A stretch of 64,000 nt of DNA from Mycobacterium sp. DL592 (GCF_011694515.1 NZ_CP050192.1:2663301-2727300); one strand, 5' to 3'. Positions 31,636 through 41,522 are shown, counted from the stretch's first letter. Notes: a model not told the origin generated them from the letters alone. Program-made: numbers and translations.

Positions 31636-31785
31636 ACATTGCCTCGACCGTTTGGCTAAGACAAATCTCAGGTTCAATTTCGGAAAAACCCTTGAACTGC
31701 AGTTTTATAGGCGAAACGCCCAAAACGGGGCTCGCCGTGAATTTGCGTGGTTGTGCTCAGGGTCGGCTTCACAGCAAAGGATGGG

Positions 31786-32385
31786 TCAGCGCAGGCGATC
31801 GCCGAGCAACCGCTCAACATACTTTGCAATGACATCTACTTCAAGATTCACCGGAGCACCCACCGGCGCTCTGCCCAGCGTGGTGAGCGCCAGCGTGGTC
31901 GGGATCAGCGACACCTCGAACCAGTCGTCGCCGAGACCCGAGACGGTCAACGAGATTCCGTCGACGGTGATGGAGCCCTTCTCCACGACGTAGCGCGACA
32001 GTTCCGGCGGCAGCGCGACGCGGACCACCTCCCAGTGCTCCGACGGCGTCCGGGAGACGACGTGGCCGGTGCCGTCGACGTGACCCTGGACGATGTGGCC
32101 GCCGAGCCTGCTGTCGACGGCCGCAGCCCGCTCCAGGTTGACGGCGCTGCCCACGTCGACCGCAGCCAGGCTGGAGCGCCGCAGGGTCTCGGCCATCACA
32201 TCAGCGCTGAACTGACCGTCGGGCAGCACGTCGACAACGGTCAGGCACACACCGTTGACGGCGATCGAGTCGCCGTGGCGCGCATCAGCAGTGACGACGG
32301 GCCCGCGGATCACGAACCGGGCGGAATCGCCCAGCTCGTCCTTGCCGACAATCTCGCCCAGCTCCTCGACGATTCCGGTGAACAC
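31786..32385 (-). CDS. ribE: Riboflavin synthase, alpha subunit
   Basis: Dismutates two lumazine molecules to riboflavin. The open frame runs further upstream, but the GTG at 32385 (VFTGIVEELGEIV) is the canonical N terminus and follows GAGG. It gives 199 residues. The two tandem lumazine-binding repeats are visible: SIAVNGVCLTVV with LGGHIVQGHVDGTG in and after the first, and SITVDGISLTVSG in the second. In M. tuberculosis the corresponding gene is called ribC. It lies ten bases after an acetyltransferase gene and upstream of the giant repeat-protein gene rather than directly beside ribBA. Confidence 0.96.
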   Translation of the reverse strand: MFTGIVEELGEIVGKDELGDSARFVIRGPVVTADARHGDSIAVNGVCLTVVDVLPDGQFSADVMAETLRRSSLAAVDVGSAVNLERAAAVDSRLGGHIVQGHVDGTGHVVSRTPSEHWEVVRVALPPELSRYVVEKGSITVDGISLTVSGLGDDWFEVSLIPTTLALTTLGRAPVGAPVNLEVDVIAKYVERLLGDRLR

Positions 32386-32395
32386 GGGCCTCAAT

Positions 32396-32893
32396 CTAGT
32401 CCCCGCCGGCGACCAACCGCTTCTCACCGAAGTAGATCGCCACCGGATTACCGTTGAAATTGCCCACCGGCTGGTACCCCGCCGCCTCGTACATGCGCTG
32501 AGCGTGCGGTTGCCGCGCACCGGTGTCCAGCCTCGCGAGCTGGTAGCCGAGCCCGCGCGCGGCATCCTCGAGCGCCTGCAACAGCACCTTGGCGAGCCCT
32601 TTGCCACGCTCGTCGGGCACGACGTACATGCGCTTGATCTCGCAAGCGCCGTCGGGCAGCCGCTTGATCCCGCCCCCGCAGACCGGCCGGCCGTCGCGGT
32701 AGCCCACCAGATAGGTACCGCCGGGCGGGCCGAGCTCGGCCGCGCCCGCCTTCGGCATGTTCTCGCCCTCGATGTCGAGTCCGTCGTACAGATCACGCAT
32801 CTCGGCCACCATCGCCGCCACCAACGCCGCACCCTCACCCGTGCCAGCCGGGGCATGATGAAATTGCAGGTCACTGCCCATACTCACACTCAT
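32396..32893 (-). CDS. GNAT-family N-acetyltransferase
   Basis: About 165 residues; acceptor unknown. The acetyl-CoA motif is MYVVPDERGKGLAKVLLQAL, preceded by VCGGGIKRLPDGACEIKR and followed by GYQLARLDTGARQPHAQRMY and an AAGYQPVGNFNGN tail. This pattern is common in small, uncharacterised acetyltransferases. The start is uncertain: the frame is open to a GTG at 32956, and ATGs occur at 32893 and 32881. I chose 32893 (MSVSMGSDLQFH) because the extra N-terminal residues look non-conserved. It is divergent from lprG. Confidence 0.8.
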   Translation of the reverse strand: MSVSMGSDLQFHHAPAGTGEGAALVAAMVAEMRDLYDGLDIEGENMPKAGAAELGPPGGTYLVGYRDGRPVCGGGIKRLPDGACEIKRMYVVPDERGKGLAKVLLQALEDAARGLGYQLARLDTGARQPHAQRMYEAAGYQPVGNFNGNPVAIYFGEKRLVAGGD

Positions 32894-32956
32894 ACCGACC
32901 TGGTCACGACTGGGCAACCCCGGCATCGCCGATGAGGTCGAGTCCGGCCGACCCAC

Positions 32957-32962
32957 TACGAT
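32957..32962 (+). promoter_or_regulatory. Predicted -10 of lprG (leaderless)
   Basis: TACGAT fits TANNNT closely and lies six bases before the lprG ATG, with no Shine-Dalgarno. This predicts a leaderless lprG-p55 message. Confidence 0.5.
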
Positions 32963-32968
32963 GCAGCT

Positions 32969-33664
32969 ATGCCGACGCGCCGCCGAATGTTCGCCGTCCT
33001 TGCCGCCCTGCTCTCGACAGCCACGCTGGTCGTCGCGGGCTGCTCCTCCAAGCCTGCCGAGAACCTGCCCGATGCGCAGGGGTTGCTACAGCAGTCCATC
33101 ACCACCACCAAAGCGCTCAAGAGCGCGCACCTGGAGATCACCGTCAACGGCAAGATCGACGGGCTGCCGGTCAAGAAGCTCACCGGCGACCTCACCAACG
33201 TGCCCAGTGTGGCCGTCTCGGGTAACTCCACCATCTCGATGGGTGGCTCTGACGTCGACATCCAGCTGGTCGTGCTCGAGGGCACGCTGTACGCGGCGCT
33301 GACCCCGAACAACTGGCTCGACATGGGGCCTGCCGCCGACGTCTACGACCCCTCGGTGATCCTGAACCCGGACAGCGGCCTGGCCAACATGCTGGCCAGC
33401 GTCACCGACGCCAAGTCTCAAGCCAGTGACACCATCAACGGTGTGGACACGGTCAAGATCTCGGGCAAGGTCACCGGCGATGCCGTCAACAAGCTCATCC
33501 CCCAAGTCAAGGCGACCGGTGCCGTGCCCGCGACGGTATGGATCCAGAAGAGCGACCCGCACCAGCTCGTGCAGGCCAAGGTGGACCCGAGCGACGGCAA
33601 CAGCATCCAGCTGACGCTCTCGGACTGGGACAAGCCGGTCACCGTCACCAAGCCCGCGGTCTGA
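32969..33664 (+). CDS. lprG: Lipoprotein LprG (LppX/LprA/LprF/LprG family)
   Basis: A 231-residue cell-envelope lipoprotein. LprG binds triacylated glycolipids and triacylglycerol and works with the P55 transporter encoded next to it in lipid export and envelope integrity. The signal peptide starts [10 protein letters not shown], and the lipobox is V22-A23-G24-Cys25. The mature protein has the family's beta-sheet pattern, including [20 protein letters not shown] and the Asn-Trp-rich loop TPNNWLDMG. The distance to p55 is 16 bases, as in the known two-gene operon of M. tuberculosis (Rv1411c-Rv1410c). Confidence 0.95.
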   Translation: MPTRRRMFAVLAALLSTATLVVAGCSSKPAENLPDAQGLLQQSITTTKALKSAHLEITVNGKIDGLPVKKLTGDLTNVPSVAVSGNSTISMGGSDVDIQLVVLEGTLYAALTPNNWLDMGPAADVYDPSVILNPDSGLANMLASVTDAKSQASDTINGVDTVKISGKVTGDAVNKLIPQVKATGAVPATVWIQKSDPHQLVQAKVDPSDGNSIQLTLSDWDKPVTVTKPAV

Positions 33665-33680
33665 TCGCCACCGCATTTCA

Positions 33681-35243
33681 ATGACTGACGCCCACACCAC
33701 CGCAGCGGACCGGACGGACAACACCGGCCGGAGCCGACGGATCGCGATCGGGGCGGGCAGCCTGGCCGTTCTGCTCGGCGCCCTCGACACCTATGTCGTG
33801 GTCACGATCATGACCGACATCATGCAGACCGTCGGCATTCCGGTGAACAAGATCCAGCAGGTCACGCCGATCATCACGGTCTACCTGCTGGGCTACATCG
33901 CCGCGATGCCACTGCTGGGCCGGCTGTCGGACCGGTTCGGCCGCAAGCTCATCCTGCAGCTCAGCCTGGCCACCTTCGCGGTCGGATCGGTGGTGACAGC
34001 TCTGTCGGGCGACCTGACGATGCTGGTCGTCGGGCGGCTCATCCAGGGTGTGGCCAGCGGCGCGCTGCTTCCCGTCACGCTGGCGCTGGCCGCCGACCTG
34101 TGGGCAGCCCGCAGCCGGGCCGCCGTCCTCGGCGGTATCGGCGCGGCCCAGGAACTGGGCAGCGTGCTCGGCCCGCTCTACGGCATCGCCGTGGTCACGG
34201 TCCTGTCGAAGTGGCAGGACGTGTTCTGGATCAACGTGCCGCTGACCGTGATCGCCATGGTGCTGATCCACTTCAGCCTGCCCTCGCACGACCGCAGCTC
34301 GAATCCGGAGCGCGTCGACGTCGTCGGCGGTGTGCTCCTGGCCATCGCACTGGGACTGGCCGTGATCGGGCTCTACAACCCGTCGCCGGACGGCAAGCAG
34401 ATTCTGCCGAGTTACGGGCTGCCGCTCGTGCTCGGCGCGGTGGTGGCGGCGATCGCGTTCGCGGTGTGGGAGCGCTTCGCCAAGACCCGGCTGATCGAGC
34501 CCGCCGGGGTTCGGTTCATCCCGTTCCTGGCGTCGCTGGGCACGTCCTTGTGCGCGGGCGCGGCCCTGATGGTGACGTTGGTCAACGTCGAGTTGTTCGG
34601 TCAGGGCGTGCTGGGCAAGGACCCGAAGGAAACCGTATTCCTGTTGGTGCACTTCCTGTTTGCGCTGCCCATCGGCGCCCTGCTGGGTGGCTGGATCGCC
34701 ACCAGGATCGGTGACCGGATCGTGGCGGCGGTCGGGATGCTGATCGCCGCGGGCGGCTACTGGCTGATCTCCAAATGGGATGTCGACGTGATGACCGCCT
34801 ACCACCACCTGGGCCCGGTATCGCTGCCGGTGCTCGGCACCGACCTCGCCGTCGCCGGTCTCGGACTGGGGCTGGTGATCGGTCCACTGACGTCGGCGGC
34901 GCTGCGGGTGGTTCCCGCCGCACAGCACGGCATCGCGTCGTCTCTGGTGGTTGTCGCCCGGATGACCGGCATGCTGATCGGCGTTGCCGCGCTGAGCGCC
35001 TGGGGCCTGTACCGGTTCAACCAGATCATGGCGACCATGCCGAAACCTACCGGCACCAACGTCCTGGAGATCGCCGCTCAGCTCGCCCAGAACGGCCGTA
35101 AGGCATTCGCGATGCAGTACGGGTCGATCTTCTCCATCACCGTGATCGTCTGCCTGGTCGGGGCCGCGCTGGCCGTCTTCATCGGCGGCAAGACGGCACA
35201 CGCCGACGCCGACGAGGACGAGGAGCTAGCCGCCCTGCGGTAG
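33681..35243 (+). CDS. P55-type MFS efflux/lipid transporter
   Basis: A 520-residue major facilitator protein of the 14-TM DHA2 group. P55 contributes to drug tolerance and, with LprG, to export of triacylglycerol-type lipids. The first helix has [14 protein letters not shown], and the cytoplasmic motif A reads [10 protein letters not shown] after GYIAAMPLL. Alternating hydrophobic segments cover the length, and the C terminus is acidic (ADADEDEEL). It is coupled to lprG upstream. Its 3' end overlaps the convergent decarboxylase-like gene by 18 bases, at the junction between backbone and the accessory island. Confidence 0.95.
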   Translation: MTDAHTTAADRTDNTGRSRRIAIGAGSLAVLLGALDTYVVVTIMTDIMQTVGIPVNKIQQVTPIITVYLLGYIAAMPLLGRLSDRFGRKLILQLSLATFAVGSVVTALSGDLTMLVVGRLIQGVASGALLPVTLALAADLWAARSRAAVLGGIGAAQELGSVLGPLYGIAVVTVLSKWQDVFWINVPLTVIAMVLIHFSLPSHDRSSNPERVDVVGGVLLAIALGLAVIGLYNPSPDGKQILPSYGLPLVLGAVVAAIAFAVWERFAKTRLIEPAGVRFIPFLASLGTSLCAGAALMVTLVNVELFGQGVLGKDPKETVFLLVHFLFALPIGALLGGWIATRIGDRIVAAVGMLIAAGGYWLISKWDVDVMTAYHHLGPVSLPVLGTDLAVAGLGLGLVIGPLTSAALRVVPAAQHGIASSLVVVARMTGMLIGVAALSAWGLYRFNQIMATMPKPTGTNVLEIAAQLAQNGRKAFAMQYGSIFSITVIVCLVGAALAVFIGGKTAHADADEDEELAALR

Positions 35244-36500
35244 CGGAACATCGCGGGCCAACAGGTCAGCCCAGGTGTCCCGGCGTACCACCAAGCGGGC
35301 CTTGCCGCCGGCGATGAAGACCACCGGAATCCGGCGCGCACCGTTGTACTGGTTGGCCATCGTGTAGCAGTACGCCCCAGTGACCGGTACCGCCAGCAGG
35401 TCGCCGACAGCCGGATTATCAAGGGGCACAACGTCGATCAGTTGATCGCCCGACTCGCAGTGCCTGCCGACCACCGTGACGGGCCGGCCGCCACCGACCC
35501 GGTCGACCACCGTCGCCTCGAACCGCTGGCCGTACAGCGACACCTCGAGGTTGTCGCCCATCCCGCCGTCCACGGCGACGTGGGTACGCTCGCCGTGCTT
35601 GACGGTGGTGACGCGGTAGACGGTGCACGCCGCGGCGGCGGTCATCGAGCGGCCCGGCTCGACGATGATCCGGGCGCCGGCCGGCACCAGGCCGCGGGCC
35701 CGCTCGACCATCATCGCGGCGTACTCGCGCACCGAGGGCGGCTGGTCGTCGTAGGTGTAGCGCACCCCGAGGCCCCCGCCGAAGTCGTAGACGTCGAAAC
35801 TACCCAATTCGGCGACCGGTTCCACCGCGGCAGCCAGCTGGGTGGCGTCGAGCAGTTGCGAGCCGACGTGGGTGTGCACGCCGTCGCAGCGCAGCACTCT
35901 ACTGCGACGGATCGTCTCGATCGCGGCGCGGGCGTCGACGGGCAGCAAGCCGAACTTCGAGCCGGCGTGCCCGGTGGCCATGGCCGCGTGGGTACTGCCC
36001 TGCACACCGGGAATGACGCGCACCAGGCAGCCCTGACGCCGGCCGGCCGGCACGATGCGTTCCAGCCTGTCGATGTCGTCGAAGTTGTCGACCACCACCA
36101 ACCCGACACCGTTGGCGACCGCGAGTTCGAGTTCCTCGTCGGTTTTCGCGTTACCGTGCAACAGCATTCGGGCCGGATCGGCACCGGCGGACAGCGCGGT
36201 GACGATCTCTCCCCCGCCCGCCACATCGAGGTGCAGGCCCTCCTCGCTCATCACCCGCTGGATCGCGGTGCACGGGAACGCCTTCGACGCGAACGCGACG
36301 TCAGAGCGCGGCCACAGGCCCCGGAACGCGGCCAGATACTCCCGGGCCTTGGCCCGCAGCGCGTCCTCGTCGACGACCATGACCGGGGTGCCGAACTCGG
36401 CGGCGAGCTCGTCGAGGCGGCAGCCGCCGACCGTGATAGTCCCGTCGTCGTCGAGAGCGCTGCCGGGTGGGAACAGGCCCAGCACCTCCGGAATGCTCAT
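35226..36500 (-). CDS. Diaminopimelate decarboxylase-like PLP enzyme (LysA paralogue)
   Basis: A 424-residue fold-type III PLP decarboxylase. The PLP lysine is Lys73 in AFASKAFPC. Other motifs are [39 protein letters not shown] with the active-site Cys, and the C-terminal [13 protein letters not shown]. All match diaminopimelate decarboxylases. The true lysA of mycobacteria normally sits in the lysine/threonine region near argS and hom, so this is probably a paralogue with a catabolic or altered substrate. It is the last gene of the eleven-gene island. An AGGAG ribosome-binding site precedes the ATG. Meso-diaminopimelate, another D-centred amino acid, or a related carboxylate are possible substrates. 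Confidence 0.85.
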   Translation of the reverse strand: MSIPEVLGLFPPGSALDDDGTITVGGCRLDELAAEFGTPVMVVDEDALRAKAREYLAAFRGLWPRSDVAFASKAFPCTAIQRVMSEEGLHLDVAGGGEIVTALSAGADPARMLLHGNAKTDEELELAVANGVGLVVVDNFDDIDRLERIVPAGRRQGCLVRVIPGVQGSTHAAMATGHAGSKFGLLPVDARAAIETIRRSRVLRCDGVHTHVGSQLLDATQLAAAVEPVAELGSFDVYDFGGGLGVRYTYDDQPPSVREYAAMMVERARGLVPAGARIIVEPGRSMTAAAACTVYRVTTVKHGERTHVAVDGGMGDNLEVSLYGQRFEATVVDRVGGGRPVTVVGRHCESGDQLIDVVPLDNPAVGDLLAVPVTGAYCYTMANQYNGARRIPVVFIAGGKARLVVRRDTWADLLARDVPLPQGG

Positions 36501-36520
36501 CTATCGCTCCTGGGTCGGTG

Positions 36521-37243
36521 TCACAGCATTGCAGCAGCGGCGTGGTCGGCGATCACTGTGACATCCCGATGACTCTGCAGCACCGATGCGGGCACCGCGG
36601 CGTCGACCGGCCCGAGCAGCGCGGCCACCAACGGCTGCGCCTTCGCCCGGCCCGAGGCGAGCAGGAGGATGCCGCGCGCCCGGCAGATGGTCGCCAGCCC
36701 CTGCGTGATGGCGTGGCGGGGAACCTCCTCGACCCGACCACCGAAGAAGCGCGCATTGTCCGAGCGGGTCTGCTCGGAGAGCGCCACGACGCGGGTGGTG
36801 GACGCCAGCGGCGATCCCGGCTCGTTGAAGCCCAGGTGGCCGTTGGCGCCGATACCGGCGATCTGCACGTCGACGCCGCCGACCGCGGCGATCCGGGCGT
36901 CGAATTCGGCTGCGGCGGTTGCGGGATCCGGTGAATCACCTTGCGGTACAACCACATTCTCGGCAGCGATGCCGAGTGGCTCGGCGATCCGTTCACGCAC
37001 GTAGGCCGCGTAGCTGTGCGGGTCGGCCGATCCAAGGCCGACGTACTCGTCGAGGGCGACGACGACGGCCGACGACAGGTCGATCTCACCTGCCCTGCTG
37101 CGGCGGGCGAGTTCGTCGTAGAGCCGCATCGGCGTGCCGCCGGTCGCCACTCCCAACCGCGGCGCAATCGGTGGCAGCCGCCCGAGCAGTTCGTCGGCGG
37201 CGGCAGCGGCGAACGCGTCCTCGTCGACGATGTTGACGATCAT
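36521..37243 (-). CDS. nagB: Glucosamine-6-phosphate deaminase-like protein (NagB)
   Basis: Converts glucosamine 6-phosphate to fructose 6-phosphate and ammonia. The frame is open far upstream, but the ATG at 37243 overlaps the kinase stop (ATGA) and gives 240 residues. The family motifs are present: VATGGTPMRLY, LDEYVGL (Asp65 acts in ring opening) and IAGIGANGHLGFNEPGS with the catalytic His and Glu. Length is slightly under E. coli NagB (266), as in Gram-positive forms. No nagA deacetylase gene lies in the window; the M20 hydrolase in the same operon might fill that role. True substrate specificity is not proved by the motifs. Confidence 0.87.
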   Translation of the reverse strand: MIVNIVDEDAFAAAAADELLGRLPPIAPRLGVATGGTPMRLYDELARRSRAGEIDLSSAVVVALDEYVGLGSADPHSYAAYVRERIAEPLGIAAENVVVPQGDSPDPATAAAEFDARIAAVGGVDVQIAGIGANGHLGFNEPGSPLASTTRVVALSEQTRSDNARFFGGRVEEVPRHAITQGLATICRARGILLLASGRAKAQPLVAALLGPVDAAVPASVLQSHRDVTVIADHAAAAML

Positions 37244-38652
37244 CGCCTGGCCTCGTCGTGACGGGCCAGCGCCTCGGTCCACCAGGCGTGCCGTTGCGGG
37301 CGAGGTGTGACCACCGTCGTCGTGGCGGTGCGATAGATCGGCCGGCCCAGCGCAGCGGCCGCGAACAGCGCCGCACCGAGTGCCGAATGGTCCCCGGTCA
37401 GGGGGTCCGCCCGCACTTCGCGGCCGGTCGCATCGGCGAGGTCCTGCCACATCAGCGGGCTGACCGCGCTGCCACCGCCGAGCAGGATCGGGCCGTGGCG
37501 CCCGGTGGTAGCGGCCAGAATGTCGATACAGCGCCGTAATTCGACGACGATCCCGGTGAGCAGCCCGCGCGCGATATGGCCGACGCCCATCCCGAGCCGA
37601 AGCCCGGTGAGGGTTCCGGTCAGGCTCGGGTCCCACAGTGCGCCCTGCTCGCCGGGGGCCAGGTAGGGCAGAAACAGCGGAGCCTGCTCGAGCGGAATCG
37701 ACCCCGCCGCGTCGAGTAGCGCGGCGGGACCGCTCAGCCCGAACAGCCGGGCAACCGCGTCGAACGCCGAACCTATCGCCAGCAGATCCATCTCCAGACC
37801 CCAGCCGTCCCCCGCCAGGGGCGTCACGAGGTAGCGCAGCTGCTGATCCCGGGTCGGTTCGTCCGAGATTCCCAGCACGATCGCAGAAGTACCCGCGATC
37901 ACCCCGACATCCCCGTGGTCGACCGCACCCACCCCCAGTGCGCCGAGCACCGAGTCGGCCGCACCGAGCACCACCGGCAGATCCCCGAGTCCCCATCGGT
38001 CCCGCCACCGGGCTGACAGCGGCTCGGCCGAGTCCGCCCGCGCGACATCGGGTAAGGCGGTGATACCTGCCGCCGCGGCGAGGCCGGTGTCCCACTGTCC
38101 GCGTTCGATGTCGAACACGGCGCTGCCCGCCGCGGTGCTCGGATCGGTGAGCAGCCGGCCGGTGAGTTGTTCGAACAACACATCTTTGGCGCCGGCGACC
38201 GTCACACCGGCACGGCCCAGGGCACGCAGCCGCGCGTGCATCGGGCCCAGGTAGCGCCCGTCGACCCGCTGGCCGGTGATGCGGTATAGGGCCTCGTCGC
38301 CGAACCGCTGCAGCAGGACGTCCGCCTGATCCTCGGCGCGGGCGTCCTCCCAGGTGATCGCCGGACCGGCGGGCCAGCCGTCACCGTCGAGCTCGACGAG
38401 CGTCGGCAGCATCGCACTCAGGCCGACTCCCCGCCATCGATGTGGCGCAACCTCGCGGGCGACCTGGTCCCCGGCGGCCGCCAGGGCCTGCCACCAGTCC
38501 CGTGGATCCTGTTCGGCCGCACCGGTTTCCGGCCGTGCAGTCGGGTATCCACAACGCGCCCTGGCGGCGACCACACCGTCCTCGCCGACCGCGACGACCT
38601 TGATCGCCGACGTGCCGAGGTCGACGCCCAGAACAACCGGGACGTCGCTCAC
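37240..38652 (-). CDS. FGGY-family carbohydrate kinase
   Basis: A 470-residue sugar kinase with the actin-like two-domain fold. The N-terminal phosphate-1 motif is GVDLGTSAIKVVAV; the substrate region includes ITWEDARAEDQAD. The second domain has VIAGTSAIVLGISDEP and the adenosine motif ILLGGGSAVSPLMWQDLAD. It resembles xylulokinase and gluconate kinase more than glycerol kinase, but the sugar cannot be read from sequence. ATGA overlaps with the genes on both sides show tight coupling with the aminotransferase and the NagB-like deaminase, suggesting consecutive steps. Confidence 0.87.
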   Translation of the reverse strand: MSDVPVVLGVDLGTSAIKVVAVGEDGVVAARARCGYPTARPETGAAEQDPRDWWQALAAAGDQVAREVAPHRWRGVGLSAMLPTLVELDGDGWPAGPAITWEDARAEDQADVLLQRFGDEALYRITGQRVDGRYLGPMHARLRALGRAGVTVAGAKDVLFEQLTGRLLTDPSTAAGSAVFDIERGQWDTGLAAAAGITALPDVARADSAEPLSARWRDRWGLGDLPVVLGAADSVLGALGVGAVDHGDVGVIAGTSAIVLGISDEPTRDQQLRYLVTPLAGDGWGLEMDLLAIGSAFDAVARLFGLSGPAALLDAAGSIPLEQAPLFLPYLAPGEQGALWDPSLTGTLTGLRLGMGVGHIARGLLTGIVVELRRCIDILAATTGRHGPILLGGGSAVSPLMWQDLADATGREVRADPLTGDHSALGAALFAAAALGRPIYRTATTTVVTPRPQRHAWWTEALARHDEARR

Positions 38653-40013
38653 GACCGGGAGGCGGCTGCGCGGGTCTTGGCCACCACGCTCAGCGCGTCG
38701 GCCGCCGCCTCCAGCGTCTCGTCGATGTCCTTGTCGTCGTGCACGAGCGAGACGAACAGGTTCTCGAACTGCAGCGGATGGAACAGCACGCCGCGAATCA
38801 CCATCTCTTCATACCAGCGGGTGAACAGGGGCTCGTCAGCCCGGGCCACCGCATCGCGCCAGTTGTGGATCGGCCCGTCGGCGAACCACAGCTGGAACAC
38901 CGTGCCCAGCCCTTCGCAGTACGCGTCCAGACCGCGCTCGGCCGCCAGATCGTTGAGGCCCGCGGCAAGCCGGTACCCGAGGGCCCGCTGCCGCTCGTAG
39001 AGGCCCGGCTCGGCCAACACGTCCATGGTGGCCGACACCGCCGCGCACTGCACGACGTTGGCGTTGTAGGTGCCCGAATGGGAGTAGGTGCCGTCGGCGA
39101 TCATGTGCATCGCCTCGACCGATCCGCCGACTGCGGCCACCGGGAATCCCCCGCCGAGCCCCTTGGCCAGCGTGGTGAGATCCGGCGTGACGCCGAACCA
39201 CTCCTGGGCGCCGCCGCGGGCGAACCGGAATCCGGTGATCACCTCGTCGAAGATCAACAACGCACCGTGCTTGCGGGTCTCGGAACGCAGCAGTTCCAGG
39301 TATCCGGGTTCGGGCAGGATGCAGCCGGTGTTGAACACCGCCGGCTCGGTGAGCACCGCGGCGATCTCGTCGCCGCGGCTGTCCATCAGCGCGACGAAGC
39401 TGTCCGGGTCGTTCCATGTCAGCACGACCAGGGTGTCCTCGAGTTCGGCGGGCACGCCCGGCCCCATTGCGACGGGACGCGGATGGTCGGCGGGCCCGGC
39501 CAGGACCGGGTCGACGTGATTCGACCAGTACACCGTGTCCTGCCAGCCGTGGTAGTGGCCCTCGAACCGGACAACGATGCGGCGCCCGGTGGTGGCGCGG
39601 GCCAACCGAACCGCGGTGCCCACCGCCTCCGAGCCGGAGTTGGTGAATCGCACCTGTTCGATCCCGGGCACCGTAGCGACCACCTTCTCGGCGGCCTCGA
39701 TCTCCAGCTCGTAGGGCAGCCCGAAGCAGGTGCCCAGATCGTGCACCGCCCGGCTGACGGCCTCGGTGACCACCGGGTGGCGGTGCCCCAGGATCATCGG
39801 GCCCAGCCCCAGCAGATAGTCGATATAGGTGTTGCCGTCGACATCGGTCAGGCGTGACCCGGTGCCCTCGGACATGAAGATCGGATAGGGCTTCCAGCCG
39901 TTGCGCGGAAGCCGGGCCGTCGACCCCGCCCCGCCGGGGACAGTGCGACGGGCCCGCTCATAGAGCGCTTTGGTGACGGGCGTCCGGGCCGCGTAGGCGT
40001 CGGTGAATTGCAT
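38649..40013 (-). CDS. Class III PLP aminotransferase / glutamate-1-semialdehyde aminomutase-like
   Basis: About 454 residues. Motifs are YIDYLLGLGPMILGHRHP, RFTNSGSEAVGTAVRLAR, FEGHYHGWQDTVYWS, LIFDEVITGFRFARGG and the PLP-lysine segment TTLAKGLGGGFP. The pattern is closest to HemL-type enzymes, but the operon context argues against haem synthesis and for a catabolic aminotransferase or racemase. The ATG at 40013 follows a purine-rich AAAGAGAA; an upstream ATG at 40055 would add 14 residues without a ribosome-binding site. The stop overlaps the kinase start (ATGA). Confidence 0.85.
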   Translation of the reverse strand: MQFTDAYAARTPVTKALYERARRTVPGGAGSTARLPRNGWKPYPIFMSEGTGSRLTDVDGNTYIDYLLGLGPMILGHRHPVVTEAVSRAVHDLGTCFGLPYELEIEAAEKVVATVPGIEQVRFTNSGSEAVGTAVRLARATTGRRIVVRFEGHYHGWQDTVYWSNHVDPVLAGPADHPRPVAMGPGVPAELEDTLVVLTWNDPDSFVALMDSRGDEIAAVLTEPAVFNTGCILPEPGYLELLRSETRKHGALLIFDEVITGFRFARGGAQEWFGVTPDLTTLAKGLGGGFPVAAVGGSVEAMHMIADGTYSHSGTYNANVVQCAAVSATMDVLAEPGLYERQRALGYRLAAGLNDLAAERGLDAYCEGLGTVFQLWFADGPIHNWRDAVARADEPLFTRWYEEMVIRGVLFHPLQFENLFVSLVHDDKDIDETLEAAADALSVVAKTRAAASRS

Positions 40014-40076
40014 CAGAGATTCTCTTTCACTTTCAGAAGATTGTGGGAAGGTCATGGGTCGGGTCGGCGCATCCGG

Positions 40077-41522
40077 TCATCGCGGTGCGCCCACTGCATC
40101 CGGGATGGGCTCGCCGCCGCCGGGGTCGGTGTAGAACGGCGCCCGCCCGACCTTGGCCGAGATGACCGACAGCACCAGACCTGCCAGCGCGAGACCGACG
40201 CCGAAGGCGAGTTCGATCCCGGTGAGCGAGCCCGAGGCGATCGAGTACACGACGACGAACGCCATGAACGCCGCGCCGAGGCCGGGCATCAGACCGCCGA
40301 TGGCGAAATCCTTTGCCGACGAGGTGATCTGGCGCCGGTAGCACCAGATCGCGGTGACGGCCGTGAGCAGGTAGAAGATGGCCGCCATCAGCCCGAGTGT
40401 GCTGACGATGTTCGACAGGGCCTCGCCCACCGCGCCGATGAGGGTCGAACCCCACAGAAACGCGATGTTCAGCAGACCGAACAGGATCGTCGCGTTCAAC
40501 GGTGTGCCGTACTTGGGGCTCACGGTGGCCAGCCAGCTCGGCACGACGCGATCGCGGCCCATGGCGAACCCGATTCTGGAGGCACTGACGATCGCCGCGA
40601 GCAGCGACGCCAGCGTTCCGCCGAGCACCGCGACGATCATCACGTTGGCCCAGACGCCACCGCCGATCCGTTCGCCCACGAACGCAAGGATGTTCGCCGC
40701 GTGGTCTTGCATGTCCTGCATCGGCGCGATGCCCTGGAATGCGAGCACCGACACCGAGTAGATGACGAACAGCAGGATGACACTGGTCACCGCGGCGCGG
40801 CCGGCAGTTCGGCCGCTGGACTCCTCACCGACGTATGCCGCAGTGTCCCAACCGGAATACAGGAAGATCGCCAGCAGCACACCGGAGATCAACGACTTGA
40901 AGCCGCCCGCACCCTCGATCGTGAACCACGAGACGCTCGGCTTGACCACATCACTATGGCCGTGCGCGATGAAGACCACGGCCAGCACGGCGAAGCCGAT
41001 CAGCAGCGCGTACTCGAAGATAGCCCACGCCAATTGGAATCGGGCCGACAACGCCACACCCAACGCGGCCACCGCCGTGACGATCAGGTCGAAGGCCGTG
41101 CCGACAGCGGCCACCGCGACCGTGTTGTCCGCGGCGGTGTCGGAGAAGAACGAGAGCAGGTAACTCCCGAGGGGAATGGTCAGGCTGGTCGTGCCAACTG
41201 TGTAGTACAGCAACATGATCCAGCCGGCGAAGAATCCGGCGTGCGGATTGAGCACCCGGCCCACCCACGTGTAGGTGGCACCCGCGCTGGGCTGCCACGC
41301 ATGCAGGCGCTGGTACCCCAGTGCGATGCCCAGCATCGGGACGAAACAGATGAGAATCGGCACGAAGCCGGCGTAGGCCACGGTGGCCAGGATGGCGGCC
41401 AGCGAGACGGCCACGCTCTGGATGGGCCCCGAACTGGCCAGAGCCATCACCACCACGTCGACGGCGCGCAGCGCGCCCGAGCGCAAGCCGCGACCGGCGG
41501 TGTTGTCAGCTGAAGCGGTCAT
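40077..41522 (-). CDS. APC-family amino acid permease
   Basis: A 481-residue membrane protein with about 12 hydrophobic segments and the N-terminal APC signature (LRAVDVVVMALASSGPIQSV). Later landmarks are the WDTAAYVGEESSG segment in the middle and a helix containing LSNIVSTLGLMAAIFYLL. It would import an amino acid or amine by proton symport. A GAGGAG ribosome-binding site precedes the ATG. The position between the M20 hydrolase and the aminotransferase suggests that it carries a substrate or product of the pathway. About 60 bases separate it from the aminotransferase, the largest gap in the island operon. Confidence 0.88.
   Translation of the reverse strand: MTASADNTAGRGLRSGALRAVDVVVMALASSGPIQSVAVSLAAILATVAYAGFVPILICFVPMLGIALGYQRLHAWQPSAGATYTWVGRVLNPHAGFFAGWIMLLYYTVGTTSLTIPLGSYLLSFFSDTAADNTVAVAAVGTAFDLIVTAVAALGVALSARFQLAWAIFEYALLIGFAVLAVVFIAHGHSDVVKPSVSWFTIEGAGGFKSLISGVLLAIFLYSGWDTAAYVGEESSGRTAGRAAVTSVILLFVIYSVSVLAFQGIAPMQDMQDHAANILAFVGERIGGGVWANVMIVAVLGGTLASLLAAIVSASRIGFAMGRDRVVPSWLATVSPKYGTPLNATILFGLLNIAFLWGSTLIGAVGEALSNIVSTLGLMAAIFYLLTAVTAIWCYRRQITSSAKDFAIGGLMPGLGAAFMAFVVVYSIASGSLTGIELAFGVGLALAGLVLSVISAKVGRAPFYTDPGGGEPIPDAVGAPR

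Noticed and set aside
31690..31703. GAAC-TGCA-GTTT as a second SOS box upstream of the giant gene
   Set aside because: The right half-site is imperfect (GTTT instead of GTTC) and both outer flanks differ from the consensus. I do not consider it a LexA site.
31786..32874. Riboflavin synthase fused to a 160-residue N-terminal domain
   Set aside because: The extra residues are the neighbouring acetyltransferase in the wrong frame. GTG at 32385 gives the normal length and N terminus.
36521..38095. NagB with a long N-terminal extension
   Set aside because: The extension is the kinase gene read out of frame. The ATGA overlap at 37240-37243 fixes the NagB start.
38739..39857. 372-codon plus-strand frame opposite the aminotransferase gene
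   Set aside because: It is a mirror of a well-supported PLP enzyme gene. The product is Arg/His/Gly rich and without domains.
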